Shown: positions 1 to 9,993, counted from the stretch's first letter. The stretch is 64,000 nucleotides of DNA from Adiantum capillus-veneris (GCA_014529385.2 CM043951.1:112222969-112286968); one strand, 5' to 3'. Notes: generated by a model from the letters alone, not told the origin. Program-made: numbers and translations.

Positions 1-126
1 CCCAATCATTATAGTCTTGTAGTTGCTTACATTCTTTACATCCCCTCCTTTATGCAAAGGCTTAACCCAATTAGTACTCCAATCATAAGGCATACCGTGT
101 TGAAGTGCAAGGTTGAACATATCACA
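1..126 (-). pseudogene. LINE reverse transcriptase, N-terminal fragment (continues off the left edge)
   Basis: Reading the minus strand from about 126 down to 1 gives an open frame with typical LINE reverse-transcriptase entry motifs: a segment ending MPYDWSTNWVKPLHKGGD followed by NYKTIMIG, equivalent to the W..(x)..P(x)KGD...NYR block before the fingers domain. It lies in a different frame from the endonuclease ORF that ends at 129, so a frameshift separates the two. It is the continuation of the same element and would reverse-transcribe LINE RNA at the nick made by the endonuclease. The catalytic YADD region would lie beyond the window. It is too short to appear as an ordinary ORF; identification rests on the motif and on its position directly after the endonuclease linker. 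Confidence 0.75.
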
Positions 127-128
127 CA

Positions 129-1652
129 TCACTCATGGGTAAAATCTCCCGTCCATTTGATCATCTCCGGCTTGATACCTTGAAGATCTCCCGCTTTGCG
201 AGTGGCCAACTTTTCAAGCCCACCGCATACATCCTCAATAGTAAAAAAAGACGGCATACATGGGAGTGAACCATAAAATGGCATTTTTTCAGTATTTTCT
301 TGCTCATATAATTGCCTACAATGTGTGTACATATCCACTAGACTCAAGTTACCAAAATTCTCAACCCGCTTGCCTCTCAAGTTTCTCCAAAACCTTCCAC
401 ATGCATGTGCCTTTTCTTGGACTTGAAATTCTTGTTGCTTTACTTCCCATCTTCTTCTCTTCTTTTGAATCAATTCCTTGTATGTATGCAAATGACTTTG
501 ATAGTTGTCTTTGTCCATAGTTGCATCAAGCTTTATCAAGGACTTACGAGCATCTTGACATTCTTTATCAAACCACCTTTTGCGTGATCTATCTTTGTTG
601 ATACCATGGAGATGCTTTATGGCAAAGCATTCTTCCGCACAAGAACAAATAGCTTTCTTGAAAGCTTCCCATTTAGTTTCCAATGGTGCATCACATTGAA
701 GCTTTGTCATCCATAATTTTTGCTCAACCATTTCAATGTACATTGGTGCCCGTTTGAAATCCATACATAGTGATAACTTCTCTTTCCTTTGGCTGAGATT
801 ATCATGCTTAGTTGCTTCTCCACATGAAAGGTCAATACATAAGGTGCGATGGTCGGATTCCGGGGTCCATTGACCAAACATAAAACTCTTTATGCGATAC
901 ATGATGGCTTCAGAGAGTAGCATATAGTCAATCACACTATCCCCATTATGTCTTCTACATGTAAATCCATTGGTTCCGCTCCACAAAGATACACCATTGG
1001 CAATGAGCATACCCGTGCTATTACACATGTGTAAAAGTAACTTTCCATAGTGATCCGGTTCTTTCTCATCCATTGAGGTACGATCATACAAGTGAACTTC
1101 CTCCAACTCCCTTGAAATGTATGGCATATCAAATTGTTGAGTATCATGTTGCAATGTTTTTGTGCGAGCATTCATATCCCCAAATACAATAAAATCACCT
1201 TCATCTTTGAAATAAGCAATGTCCTCTTCCAAATCAAAAAATGGTTGATCTCTATCCATGCAAGCATAAAAGGGAGAATCATGATGAGGAATGTAGCAAC
1301 CGGCTACAAAAATGGGTGCTCTTTTTGGTGTCATAATTTTCAGCTATACATAACGTTTGTACTTGTCATCTTTCACAATTGATACAAAATCTTCCAATCC
1401 TTTCTTAACCATACATGCTAACCCTCCTTGTCCTCTTCGTTGCTTGAGATTCTTTGACCACATCAATGAATGTACATTGTAATCCTCCAAGCCGTTAATC
1501 CTTTGTGTATCATGCTCCCAAGTTTCAACAAGAAGTACAACATCAGCTTTGCTTGTTAGTTCATCAATGCCAACCCCCGCATTCCATGGGTATCCATTAC
1601 AATTCCAAAAGCATATTTTCAATTGTAACTCGGTCTCATAGGTCACGCATCC
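129..1652 (-). pseudogene. LINE ORF2, endonuclease/exonuclease/phosphatase domain and linker
   Basis: This is the endonuclease half of a non-LTR retrotransposon ORF2. The N-terminal part (1344-1646) carries the WNCNG metal-binding motif and a conserved acidic residue in VLLVETW; the C-terminal part (129-1334) carries GDMNART and the terminal SDHRTL motif, then a basic linker running into the reverse-transcriptase region. The two parts are in the same frame, separated only by a TAG at 1344-1346 where the family usually has Trp or another sense codon. A TGA at 129-131 plus a frameshift separates it from the RT fragment. No ATG is close to the start: the frame opens directly after the TAG that ends ORF1, so translation may have relied on reinitiation or readthrough. 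The family nicks target DNA to prime reverse transcription. The copy is defective. Confidence 0.88.
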
Positions 1653-2603
1653 CTATTTGCCTGAGAGACTTGCCTCCTCCTTGGGCACATTTTCTTCATG
1701 AGAGATCTCCTTTTTTTTATTGTTCTTTTCCTCATATGCCTTGCGACGCATATTTTGTTGCTTAATAGTGCGATCTTCACATACAAAACATTTTGTATCC
1801 CTCAAATAGATCCAACTATTATCAAGGATAATCTTTCGCTTGGTCTCATCCGGCATGGTGCATACAATTGGCCGTTCTCCCAAGCGAGGAGCTCCTTGCT
1901 TCCCCACTCTATGTGCTCCATAGACCATAACTCCGGACATGCCAAAGTGGGTTTTGAAGAAATCTTCAATAACAATGGCAAGAGAAGGAGGTGTCTCTAA
2001 CTTCTCTTTGGGAATTCCACGAATAACAATGTTCTTGGAACGTCGCTCCCGTTCCTTCAACTCCTCCACATCCACATTCTCAACATTCTTTGTTTGAACC
2101 ATAGCTTGCATGAGTGAGGAATTAGAAACCACATTGCTACCACATACATCAGCCCAAGACTTGTTTGTGCATACATTTTTCATGTCGCATACATCCCGGC
2201 TCATAGTGTCAAATTTCTCCTCTTTCAATACATGGTCATGCTCTACTTTGCTCATCCGCTCCTTCAAAGCATTCAAGTCCACCAGAGAGCGTTTACATTC
2301 CTTGACTTCCTCTTCAAGTTGCATCAAACGTGTTGTTTGCATCTCAAGTGTCCTCTTGAGATTCTCATTCTCAACCACAAGTACCCTTAGTGTGCCATTC
2401 TCCATTGCAAGTGCTCGTAAGTCTTCGCCTTGTTTTTTTACGGTCTCTTGCAATGATACCAAGTACGCCATGATCATGGTTTCCGATGTCGTTGGTTGGG
2501 TGGTTGTGTTGCTATCTCCACACTTAGGAGATTTTGGATCATTTTCCACAATGGTTGTGGACCTTGTTGAAGAAGAAGAACCCTTGCGAGTGCCGGAAGA
2601 CAT
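1653..2603 (-). CDS. LINE ORF1, coiled-coil RNA-binding protein
   Basis: An intact 316-residue ORF starting at ATG 2601-2603. It has a Ser/Thr-rich N-terminus, a long heptad-rich stretch (about residues 48-135) predicted as coiled coil, and a C-terminal module starting with RSKNIVIRGIP (about residue 188), the opening strand of the RRM-like domain of L1-type ORF1 proteins. A basic, charged tail follows. ORF1 proteins of this kind trimerise through the coiled coil and coat LINE RNA. Many plant LINEs instead have a zinc-knuckle ORF1, so this architecture is notable. ORF2 lies immediately downstream in the same frame. Function is inferred from fold pattern and context. Confidence 0.75.
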   Translation of the reverse strand: MSSGTRKGSSSSTRSTTIVENDPKSPKCGDSNTTTQPTTSETMIMAYLVSLQETVKKQGEDLRALAMENGTLRVLVVENENLKRTLEMQTTRLMQLEEEVKECKRSLVDLNALKERMSKVEHDHVLKEEKFDTMSRDVCDMKNVCTNKSWADVCGSNVVSNSSLMQAMVQTKNVENVDVEELKERERRSKNIVIRGIPKEKLETPPSLAIVIEDFFKTHFGMSGVMVYGAHRVGKQGAPRLGERPIVCTMPDETKRKIILDNSWIYLRDTKCFVCEDRTIKQQNMRRKAYEEKNNKKKEISHEENVPKEEASLSGK

Positions 2604-2828
2604 TGTATGTAAAATAGGAGATGAGAATCAATTTTGTTGAACCTGTTCACTTCAGAAATGCTGCTACAAAAACGCCTTCCATAACTCTGAAAATTTCTGT
2701 CTTTACATCAATGCGTAGAGGACTTTGTGCTCTTCGATTGAGGCTATAGATCACCCAAATCGAAGTTTGGATGAAGAAGTTATGATCAAAAGAGTGGACT
2801 GCTGTCTACTAGGTCAAAACACGGCTGC
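2604..2828. other. LINE 5' flank, no gene seen
   Basis: This stretch precedes LINE ORF1 (minus strand) and probably includes its 5' untranslated region. No ORF or repeat stands out before the GA microsatellite begins. Confidence 0.4.
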
Positions 2829-2831
2829 ACT

Positions 2832-2867
<36 letters not shown>

Positions 2868-2902
2868 GAGAGAAATAGAGAGAAAGAGAGGGAGAGAGAG
2901 AA

Positions 2903-2941
<39 letters not shown>
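2829..2941. repeat. (GA)n microsatellite
   Basis: Almost uninterrupted GA dinucleotides with scattered GGGA and AAAT variants. All ORFs here, such as Ser/Leu-rich frames on the minus strand, are products of the repeat. Confidence 0.95.
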
Positions 2942-2944
<3 letters not shown>

Positions 2945-2984
2945 GAGAGAGAATGGAGAGAGAGAGAGAGAAAGAGTAAAACAT

Positions 2985-3207
2985 AAACAAAAATGCACAC
3001 ACACATACATAAACAAAGAATGCACACACACATTGAGAGAGGAAAAGAGAGAGAGAGCATGCATAAACAAAAAATGCACACATTGAGAGAGGAAAAGAGA
3101 GAGAGAACATGCATAAACAAAAAACGCACACATTGAGAGAGGAAAAGAGAGAGAAAACATGCATAAACAAAAAAACGCACCCACATTGAGAGAGAAAAAG
3201 AGAGAAA
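2985..3207. repeat. Minisatellite, about 56-bp unit, four copies
   Basis: Four tandem units, each made of an ATGCATAAACAAAAA block, a GCACACATTGAGAGAGG block and a short GA run. The units degrade gradually to the right. The array seems to have grown out of the neighbouring GA tract. Confidence 0.85.
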
Positions 3208-3258
3208 CTAATTTAACGTCGTAGGAAACTAATTAAAATTAAAAGACCTAAAGATCTA

Positions 3259-3329
3259 GCCGACGAGGAGTTGAACTCAAGACCTATTATTCAAGAGGGA
3301 AATGGCATAACCAATCTATCATACTTGGC
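3259..3329 (-). ncRNA. Degenerate tRNA-Lys(CTT)-like segment, possible SINE head
   Basis: Read on the minus strand, this 71-nt segment lines up along its length with a tRNA: a 5' GCC end, a D-arm-like block containing GATTGGTTATGC, an anticodon loop CTCTTGA (anticodon CTT), a B-box match GTTCAACTC, and a 3' GGC that pairs with the 5' end. The acceptor and D stems contain mismatches, so it is not a working tRNA. A tRNA-derived SINE head or a tRNA pseudogene fits best. Similar sequences of about 45 bp, each containing TCGTAGGAAACTA, flank it at about 3213-3256 and 3416-3462. Confidence 0.45.
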
Positions 3330-3469
3330 ATGGGTGATAGAAAGGTTATACCATTTATCTCTTTTTATTGGCACACACATCCACACACGCGCACACACAC
3401 AAGAAGAAGAGAGTTATAACATCGTAGGAAACTATCCTAAAAGACGTTAAAGATTAGGTTAGATGTAGA

Positions 3470-3596
3470 CTTACGTTAAATTATATTTAGGTTTATTTAG
3501 GTTAAATTAGATTAGATTTAGGTTTATTTTTAGTTAGATTTACGTTTATTTATGCTAGATTTAGATTTACGTTATATTAGATTAGATTTAGGTCTC
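3470..3596. repeat. TTTAGGTTTA-type AT-rich tract
   Basis: Irregular repeats of TTAGATTTAGGTTTA fill the space just before the CACTA transposase fragment. The unit lacks the third G of the plant telomere repeat TTTAGGG and the period is irregular. The tract replaces the 5' half of the transposase gene. Confidence 0.7.
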
Positions 3597-6071
3597 CATA
3601 GACTGCGATACCTGCATGAAGCGGGTGAAGAAAGCCCTCAATGGAATGCTTTGATCAGAGGCATTCTAATGTGGACCATGCATGACTATCCCGGGCTAAC
3701 AGAATGCTCAGGTGATCTATTGACACTCCTCACTCAGACACTGTAAATCTTGTTTTTTCCCATAGTTGATCTATTATAATGTGTATACATGCAGGGCTTC
3801 AACCAAGCGGATACAGAGCATGTGTCACATGTGGACCTAGACTGAATGCACATAGGGCGCCCTCACTGAAGAAGCAAATCTACGAAGGTCATCAAGCGTA
3901 TCTTCCAGAGAATCATGTGTTACGCGACGGATTTTTGGGAAGAGAGCCACCAAGGATGTCTGCACAAGCATGGTTAGAGCAGAAGGGGATGTGCGATGAC
4001 GGATTGCCTCCAGGGATGAAGATACTAGCTCTATGGTACGAGTTACCATACTGGCCCTGACTCATGATCAATCACTTGCTCGATCCAATGCACATATTCA
4101 AGAATGTGGGTAATCTACTATGGGACCATCTGACCATTAAGAAAGATACTTTCGGAGCTAGAGTTGACCTTAGAAATGTGGATCGTATGGAGCAATATTG
4201 GCCGCAAACAGCGTCTGAAGGATCGATAAAACTCCCTAAAGCACCATGGATTTTCACACGAGCCCAAGAACGCAAAGTAAAAGAGACCATTCGATCTTTG
4301 CGGACCCCCACTGGCGTAATACACTCGCTCCGAACGTGTTTTACTAAAGAAGGAAAGCTTACCGGTTTGAAGTCACACGATTGGCATAAAATGTGTCAGG
4401 TACGTTCATAGTGGACTTTAATATCATTGCATAAAATGTGGACTTTAATATCATTGCTGCACATACTTTACAGTTTATTTTATCGGTTGCCATGGAGGGA
4501 TGTTTGTCTCTCGACATCCGTAACACAATCTACAAACTTGCAAAGCTGGTGCAATGGATCTCACAAAAGGAGATCAACGTAGACTCCATACCATTCGCCA
4601 AACTAAATGCTGCGGAGCTTGTGTGCATGTTTGAGAAACATTTTCCTACTACCATGCTAACCATTCAGGTGCATCTTCTTGTTCACATAGTTGATGAGGT
4701 GGAAATAGATGACACAGTTCATTCCAGATGGATGTTCTTCTTAGAACGTTTCATGAAAACGCTTAAGGGATATATGCGTCAAAAGGCACGTCCGGAGGGT
4801 AGCATGGCAGAAGGTTAGTTGGTATCAGATTCCCTATTGTACATTGGAGAGTGGCTAGACGGATTTGATAAAGCCCGGGACACGCTATGGCGAACCATAG
4901 ATGATGAGCGCATATATGGGATTGTCATGTGCAATCTACGTGTTGAGAAGAAGATGACGGAAGATCTAGAGGCTAAAATCAACCGATTTTGCATGCTTCA
5001 CAATCCAGTGATGCAAAAGTGGATTTCACAATATGAGGATGCAAAGCAAGAGCGACAAAGGGCACGAATCGAGTTGAGATGGGGAAGACGACCACCGATG
5101 CACTATCCGATGGTTCTGGAGAGCCTACCAACCTTCATGAGCTTAAGATGGTTGCACAACCAATTGAAAAGCGCACAACAATGCGGTGACGAAGTGACTG
5201 AGGAAGAGTGGGAGTACTCTCGGGGTTGCGCGACCAAGGTAAGTTTGCAATGTACGACTAGCTAGTGACTTTATTTCTAAACGTTTGAACGGCCACTCAT
5301 AATCTTTGTTCTTTGTAGTATAAGTCATACACAGCAGCATGGTGTAAAGGTCGACATTTTAGGGTGGAACGAATCGACAAAAAGCGTTTTACTCAAGATT
5401 GTGGAATCATGGCAAAATTTGAACAGTCTAGTCGACGACGTTCCTCTGATGCAGATCCCGTGGTGGCGGAACTCACTTACTTCGGCACGCTGCAAGATAT
5501 TTTGAGGATCGATTACAGAGGATTTTTTGTCGACTTGTTCGACGTGCAATGGTTCAAGATAATCATGGAGGGTCGCAACGCTATTGTGCGTAGAGGAGAG
5601 TCTAGTTTTCTTGAGGTGGATTCTACTAAGAAATGCACTGACCTAAGAGACACTTTCGTACTACCCGAGCATTGTGAACAAGTAAGTATGTAAATAGTTA
5701 ACATCCCCCTTTTACAAGTTATGTGCTTGAAAGCTCTCATGTAAGTTATGTGGCTCTGGCAGGTAATATTTCATCCTACAAAGTCTACATCAAACTGGTG
5801 GTACGTCATAGAGGTAGCCCCTCGTAGTGCAAGGACGTATGAAGGCTACCATGTGCCAATCACAACGGCATCAATGGAGGAGATCAGAGAAGATGCTCAA
5901 TCAGAAGCCGCTGCGGTGGTGCCAGACGAGCATCAAGATGCTACTACTCTATATGGGGTGCATGCAGAGGAGCTACAAAATGAAACAGAGGATATGTGTT
6001 TAAACGGAGAGCTCTATATAGATATAGGAAGTTATGCTGAGTTATGCGAGGATGAGAGAGAGATCTCTTAA
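3597..6071 (+). pseudogene. CACTA (En/Spm) tnp2-type transposase, 5'-truncated
   Basis: This is the C-terminal two thirds of a tnp2 (Transposase_21 family) protein that would bind and cut CACTA element ends. Visible in order: the MWTMHDYPGL core motif (about 3668), a CVTCGP zinc-type motif and GHQAYLPENH (3779-3930), LDPMHIFKN (about 4080), a DUF4218 block with HLLVHIVDEVE and RWMFFLERFMKTLKGY (4660-4815), and a DUF4216 block with TYFGTLQDILRIDYRG and a CEQ|VIFHPTK splice junction (5440-5800). It ends in an acidic tail with a stop at 6071. Probable introns include about 5240-5317 and 5683-5761. A TAG at 4816-4818 replaces the Tyr usual after PEGSMAEG. Everything upstream of the core motif is missing. 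Confidence 0.9.
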
Positions 6072-6340
6072 AGCCACAAATATTGTATTTGAACAATTTT
6101 GCTCCGTGTTGTAAAATCTCTGGCTCTCTAAGTACCTTCCATGGTGTATAACGCTCTTTTCTACTCGCGCTCACATCTTTTTATTGAAAATTCTGAGTTT
6201 TCGACTTTCCTCTTCTATCACTCAATTCATTGCATCATTGTATTTATATGCATCATTACGTCATTGTATTTAATGGTCTTTGCGTCATTGTCTACTCTAT
6301 TCATTCAATATTAAGTTTAAATATTCGTGTGTTTAATGCA

Positions 6341-6910
6341 GGTATGGATGATGAGGAGTTTCTTTCTTCTTTGTCACCGGAGCAGAGACAGTGGTACGTG
6401 GAGCGTCATCGCTCTGGCGCATCATCGCGCGTTCCTACTCCATCCGCATCTCCCTCTATTTCGGAGCAATCGGCACGCTCCGAAGCTTCGGCGTCGACGA
6501 GCCGAGCTTCACACTCGTCTAGACACCGGCGCTCTAGTGGTGGCGGTGGCGGTTGTTGTGGGGATTCCGCCACCGATGCCTCCACACCGCCTCGTGTTCG
6601 ACGAGGCTCTTTACCCTCCCCTTCTTTGCCCGTCCCCACACCAGCCACAGCATCGCCATCTACGCCAGGTTTTGCACGGCTGACTGTTCCTAGCAGCTAC
6701 ACACCTCTACCTACTCCGCCAGGAGCCACCCCACTCGACACTCCTCGCTTCGGGGCCCAGACGCCGGTGGAGACACCTGACGTCCGTACCCCCATCGACA
6801 CGCCGCTAGAGACCCCTGCTGGGACACCCAGGTTCACGCGTCACCGGCCAGAGGCATTAGGAGATTTCGGAGGTCTTTTGGAGGGCCTTTTGGAAGAGAG
6901 AGGAAAATAA
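6341..6910 (+). CDS. Ser/Pro/Thr-rich ORF inside the CACTA element
   Basis: The open frame begins at ATG 6344, just after an acceptor-like AATGCAG, and runs 188 codons. It opens with a short acidic segment (MDDEEFLSSLSPEQRQW), then a Ser/Arg-rich stretch with a Gly/Cys run, then repeated Thr-Pro segments (PTPPGATPLDTPRFG-like). I recognise no catalytic domain. Low-complexity ORFs of this type are common between tnp2 and the second gene of CACTA elements and may be the first exon of a TNPA-like DNA-binding protein continuing at 8626. That link is inference. GC content is clearly higher than in the flanks. Confidence 0.55.
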   Translation, partial: GMDDEEFLSSLSPEQRQWYVERHRSGASSRVPTPSASPSISEQSARSEASASTSRASHSSRHRRSSGGGGGCCGDSATDASTPPRVRRGSLPSPSLPVPTPATASPSTPGFARLTVPSSYTPLPTPPGATPLDTPRFGAQTPVETPDVRTPIDTPLETPAGTPRFTRHRPEALGDFGGLLEGLLEERGK

Positions 6911-7260
6911 GCTCCTCCAATGAGAGAAGAGCCTACGTTACGTAGAAAAATAGATTGATATTAACAAAAATATAAAAGGTGTCCCTCTCCTCATTTAATA
7001 ATCTAGTGGTCCTTGAAGACGATCACTCTCTTTCATTTAATGCGAGCACCTTTTTTGGAAGGTAGATGTGGTGCATTTGATACGGCTTATGTCATCACTA
7101 AAATTCAAAAAGTTACAAAACTATCAAGTGGTGGAAGGTTTTTGAAACTTTTGATACTGTCAATGCGTCCGGAACGCCCAAATATCCTAGAAATGAATGT
7201 CCAATTGCCTAGCTCCGACATCCAAAGAGGCAAAGACTGTCAAAAACCCCTAAAAGAACA

Positions 7261-7327
7261 TTTTACTAATGGCGCGCGAGGGGGCATTCCAAAATTTTGG
7301 AATGCCTCATCACGCGCCGTTAGTAAA
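7261..7327. repeat. GGCGCG palindrome, copy 1
   Basis: Near-perfect palindrome with outer arms TACTAATGGCGCG / CGCGCCGTTAGTA and inner arms GGCATTCCAAAA / TTTTGGAATGCC. Palindromes of the type ACTAANGGCGC occur in subterminal regions of grass CACTA elements. Confidence 0.8.
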
Positions 7328-7508
7328 AAGCCCCTTTTTTTTTCTTTTAGAGAGCTTTTTGAGAGGAAAATGTCAAAAAATCTCTAAAAAGGCCTCCATC
7401 TATCACATAGGTTTTTTCTTCATTATCTTAGCCTTAGAGATCATAATTTCGGGTCTATAAGAGTGAGCACGCACACCCATTGTTACAATTTAACAAAGTG
7501 CATTTTGA

Positions 7509-7509
<1 letters not shown>

Positions 7510-7551
<42 letters not shown>

Positions 7552-7566
7552 ATATATATATATATA
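7510..7566. repeat. (CA)n then (TA)n microsatellite
   Basis: About 38 bp of CA followed by a short TA run. A looser CA-rich stretch continues to about 7685. Confidence 0.95.
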
Positions 7567-7691
7567 GCATACACACAAACACACAAAGACACAAATATAA
7601 CATACACACACACAGACAGAGACACACACACTCACAAACACACAGACACACAAATATAACATACACACACACACACACACAAACACAAAGA

Positions 7692-7695
<4 letters not shown>

Positions 7696-7745
<50 letters not shown>
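7696..7745. repeat. (CT)n microsatellite
   Basis: Uninterrupted CT dinucleotides of about 50 bp in the centre of the long-inverted-repeat element. Confidence 0.95.
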
Positions 7746-7748
<3 letters not shown>

Positions 7749-7915
7749 CTATAGGCACGCGTAGGGAGGCACAACCGGTGTGCATGTCTCTATGCGCGCC
7801 TTTAGTACTGTGCATCCACCAGTGTATGTGTTTATGTGTGTATGTGTGAGTGTTATAGAGAGAGGAAGTAAGGCGGGGGAAAGAGAGAGAGAGAGAGAGT
7901 CTTTCTGTTACCTTA

Positions 7916-7976
7916 TACTAACGGCGCGAGGAGGTGTTTTTGGAGGTCAAAACATGCTCCACGCGCGCCGTTAGTA
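7916..7976. repeat. GGCGCG palindrome, copy 2
   Basis: Outer arms TACTAACGGCGCG / CGCGCCGTTAGTA match copies 1 and 3, but the inner arms differ, so only the outer 13 bp are conserved. It sits between the two long inverted arms. Confidence 0.75.
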
Positions 7977-8024
7977 ATGGGAGTCTCTCACTCTCTCTCT
8001 TTTTAAATATGCTAAGCTATAGAA

Positions 8025-8026
<2 letters not shown>

Positions 8027-8079
<53 letters not shown>
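8027..8079. repeat. (GA)n microsatellite
   Basis: Uninterrupted GA dinucleotides of about 53 bp. Confidence 0.95.
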
Positions 8080-8080
<1 letters not shown>

Positions 8081-8160
8081 ATGGTGCAAAAGTGCAATAG
8101 AGAAACATGGGTAGGCTTTCTTGAAAGATAATTGTCCAAAAATCACTAAAAGGAGCTTTG

Positions 8161-8222
8161 TACTAACGGCGCGCAGAGGGGCATTCTAGCATTTTAGAAT
8201 GCCTCCTCGCGCGTCTTAAGTA
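8161..8222. repeat. GGCGCG palindrome, copy 3
   Basis: Outer arms TACTAACGGCGCGC and its decayed complement, inner arms GGCATTCTA / TAGAATGCC. It is the inverted partner of copy 1 within the long inverted repeat. Confidence 0.75.
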
Positions 8223-8625
8223 AAAAGTCCATTTTTTGGGGTTTTTTGACATTTTTTGCCTCTCCGGATGTCGGAATGAGACAAGTAGACATTTGTTTTT
8301 AGGGTATTTTGGCGTTCCGGACGCATTCGTGGTGTCAAAAGCCTCAAAATCCATCACTATTTGACAATTTGTGACTTTTCAACTTTCACTGATGACATAA
8401 GCTGCCTTGAATGCGACGCACCTGCCTCCTGAAAAAGACGCTCACATTAAATAAAAAAGTGACCGTTTTCAAGGACGATTGGGAACATAAATCTACTTTT
8501 TAAAGTGTCTGGTTGTCCTTTTGGACGTACTCACAAGGTGCAAGTGCATTTAAAAAAAGTTTCTAGAGAGAGAAATATAATTTCTTACAAGGCCCTCCAA
8601 ATGACCTCCGAAATTTTCTAATGGC

Positions 8626-9422
8626 TTGCCTTACTCCGTCGACTTGAGCGGCGGCATCATCATGGATGATGATGGCAAGAAGGTGATCTCGCGCATGCGT
8701 GGTCTTTGCTCTCAGCTGTTTAGACACTACATACTAAACAAATGGATTGAAGTACCAAGTGATTTAAAAAACAGAGTCATCAGCATACTTCATGATGAGT
8801 TTCCCGTTCCAACACGGGATCAGCGCTTCAATGAAGACCTGATGAAGATTCGAATGCGCGAATACTGCAAACACAAGCGTTCCGAAGTGCAAAAAGCAAT
8901 CAAGCATGGGTGGAACAGGCCAGATTGGCTGGCCAAAGAAGATTGGAAGAATGCGAAGAAAGCAGCGCGCGAGAATCCCGACAAGTGGAAGCAACAAAAG
9001 GATGCAGCCAGAGCGCGAGTAGAGGCAGGGAGCTCGCACCACTTGGGGAGCGGTGGATGGGCATCATTTGAGGCCGATTTTGTAAGTGTTTTTGCATTGC
9101 TCTTTATGTTCGATAGTTTAGGGTTTATGAGTTTTTTAATTCTAACATAATAAATTCTTTGTATGTTTTGGCAGTGGTCGATGACAAGACGTGATCCCAC
9201 ACCGTACGAGCGCGAGTATGCAGGCAGGAAGGGTTTAAAAGCCCTGATGGACATTCTCAGTTCTCGCGGTGGCATGGTTAGTATTAGGGTTTACTCTTTT
9301 CTATTTTTTGTATTGTTTTATAAATGTCGTTATATGTTTATACTTACTGAAAGCTGTCTTATTGTCTATTTTTGCAGAATCCGACAGATACGCCGCTTGG
9401 ACGCAATGAGACGTCTGACTAG
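8626..9422 (+). CDS. Transposase_24-like second protein of the CACTA element (three exons)
   Basis: Exon 1 (8626-9081) ends FEADF before GTAAGT. Exon 2 (9175-9276, 34 codons) follows a TTGGCAG acceptor and begins WSMTRRDPTPYEREYAGRKG. Exon 3 (9378-9422) ends NETSD and TAG. All three keep one frame. The protein has an N-terminal region with QLFRHYILNKWIEVPSD, a basic middle region, and HHLGSGGWASFEADF, which matches the plant Transposase_24 (PF03004) pattern of a H..GS.(S/G)(F/W)....... block followed by P(T)..E. Such proteins are DNA-binding or accessory partners of TNP2. The frame has no ATG at 8626; the first in-frame ATG is 8662, so either that is the start or an upstream exon is spliced in, perhaps the 6341 ORF. 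Confidence 0.7.
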
Positions 9423-9795
9423 ACGACGTCAGTTTAGCCATAGCTAGATAGCATTAGTTTAGGGTTTCTCATAGCTTATGTATCATGAGACGGATTTTAT
9501 ACGTCTTTTTGAACCATGTATATTAGTACATTTGTCACCGCAGTTCATTTTGCCAATCAATTCTTTATGCCGATGATGTTGTACAATTGTCATTATTACA
9601 TTTGCCAATCAATTCATTTTGCCTATGATGTGTACAATTGTCAATTTTACGCTTGTCAATTTTGCAAACAATGCGTCTTGTGGGTGACTATTTTGCGTCT
9701 ATTATCTACCCTTGCATTTTTTTTAAAAAGTGAATCAAGTACAATATGGTTGATGGGTGGCAGGGCATTCAACGTCCTGTCACCAGAAAAAAATT
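9423..9795. other. 3' untranslated and spacer region, no gene
   Basis: Contains loose local repeats of TTTGCCAATCAATTC-type sequence and no coding frame I can support. Confidence 0.4.
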
Positions 9796-9993
9796 CTCTC
9801 GGGCGTCGCTATAACCGTCGCTATTTATGGCTCTGTAGCGTCGCTATGAGTGTCGCTATAGACTTCTGTGTAAACGTCGCTATAACCGTCGCTATATAGC
9901 GACGCATATGGCGACGCCTATAGCGACGGTTATAGCGACGCTCTCGTAACGACGCTATTAGCGATGGTTTTAGCGACGCCGGGGGTTATAAAA
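9796..9993. repeat. CACTA subterminal repeats, CGTCGCTATA type
   Basis: About a dozen copies of CGTCGCTAT or its complement ATAGCGACG, direct to the left and inverted to the right of a centre near 9897, so the block can fold into a long hairpin. In CACTA elements subterminal repeats like these are the binding sites of the TNPA-type accessory protein. Confidence 0.85.

Larger units (their letters stand above)
7009..8476. mobile_element. Long-inverted-repeat element nested in the CACTA element
   Basis: The segments 7009-about 7335 and about 8150-8476 are inverted copies of each other along their whole length, roughly three quarters identical by eye. Both outer ends start with GTCCTTGAA and then a TCACT-like block; both inner ends carry the same GGCGCG palindrome. 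The roughly 800-bp centre is microsatellites plus a third palindrome. There is no coding capacity: the ORFs in the arms are mirror-image products of the repeat. It could be a foldback or MITE-like insertion, or an internal repeat block of the host CACTA element. No clear target duplication was seen. Confidence 0.65.

Noticed and set aside
2786-3186. Ser/Leu/Phe-rich ORFs on the minus strand
   Set aside because: Three overlapping frames are open at once because of the GA microsatellite and minisatellite; they are repeat artefacts.
3470-3596. Interstitial telomere repeat
   Set aside because: The unit is TTTAGGTTTA-like and irregular, not TTTAGGG.
6327-6683. Overlapping ORF in the Ser/Pro-rich region
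   Set aside because: It is an alternative frame of the GC-rich 6341-6910 ORF, with no domain or splice support.
7483-7774. Cys/Val-rich ORFs
   Set aside because: They arise from CA and CT microsatellites read in several frames.
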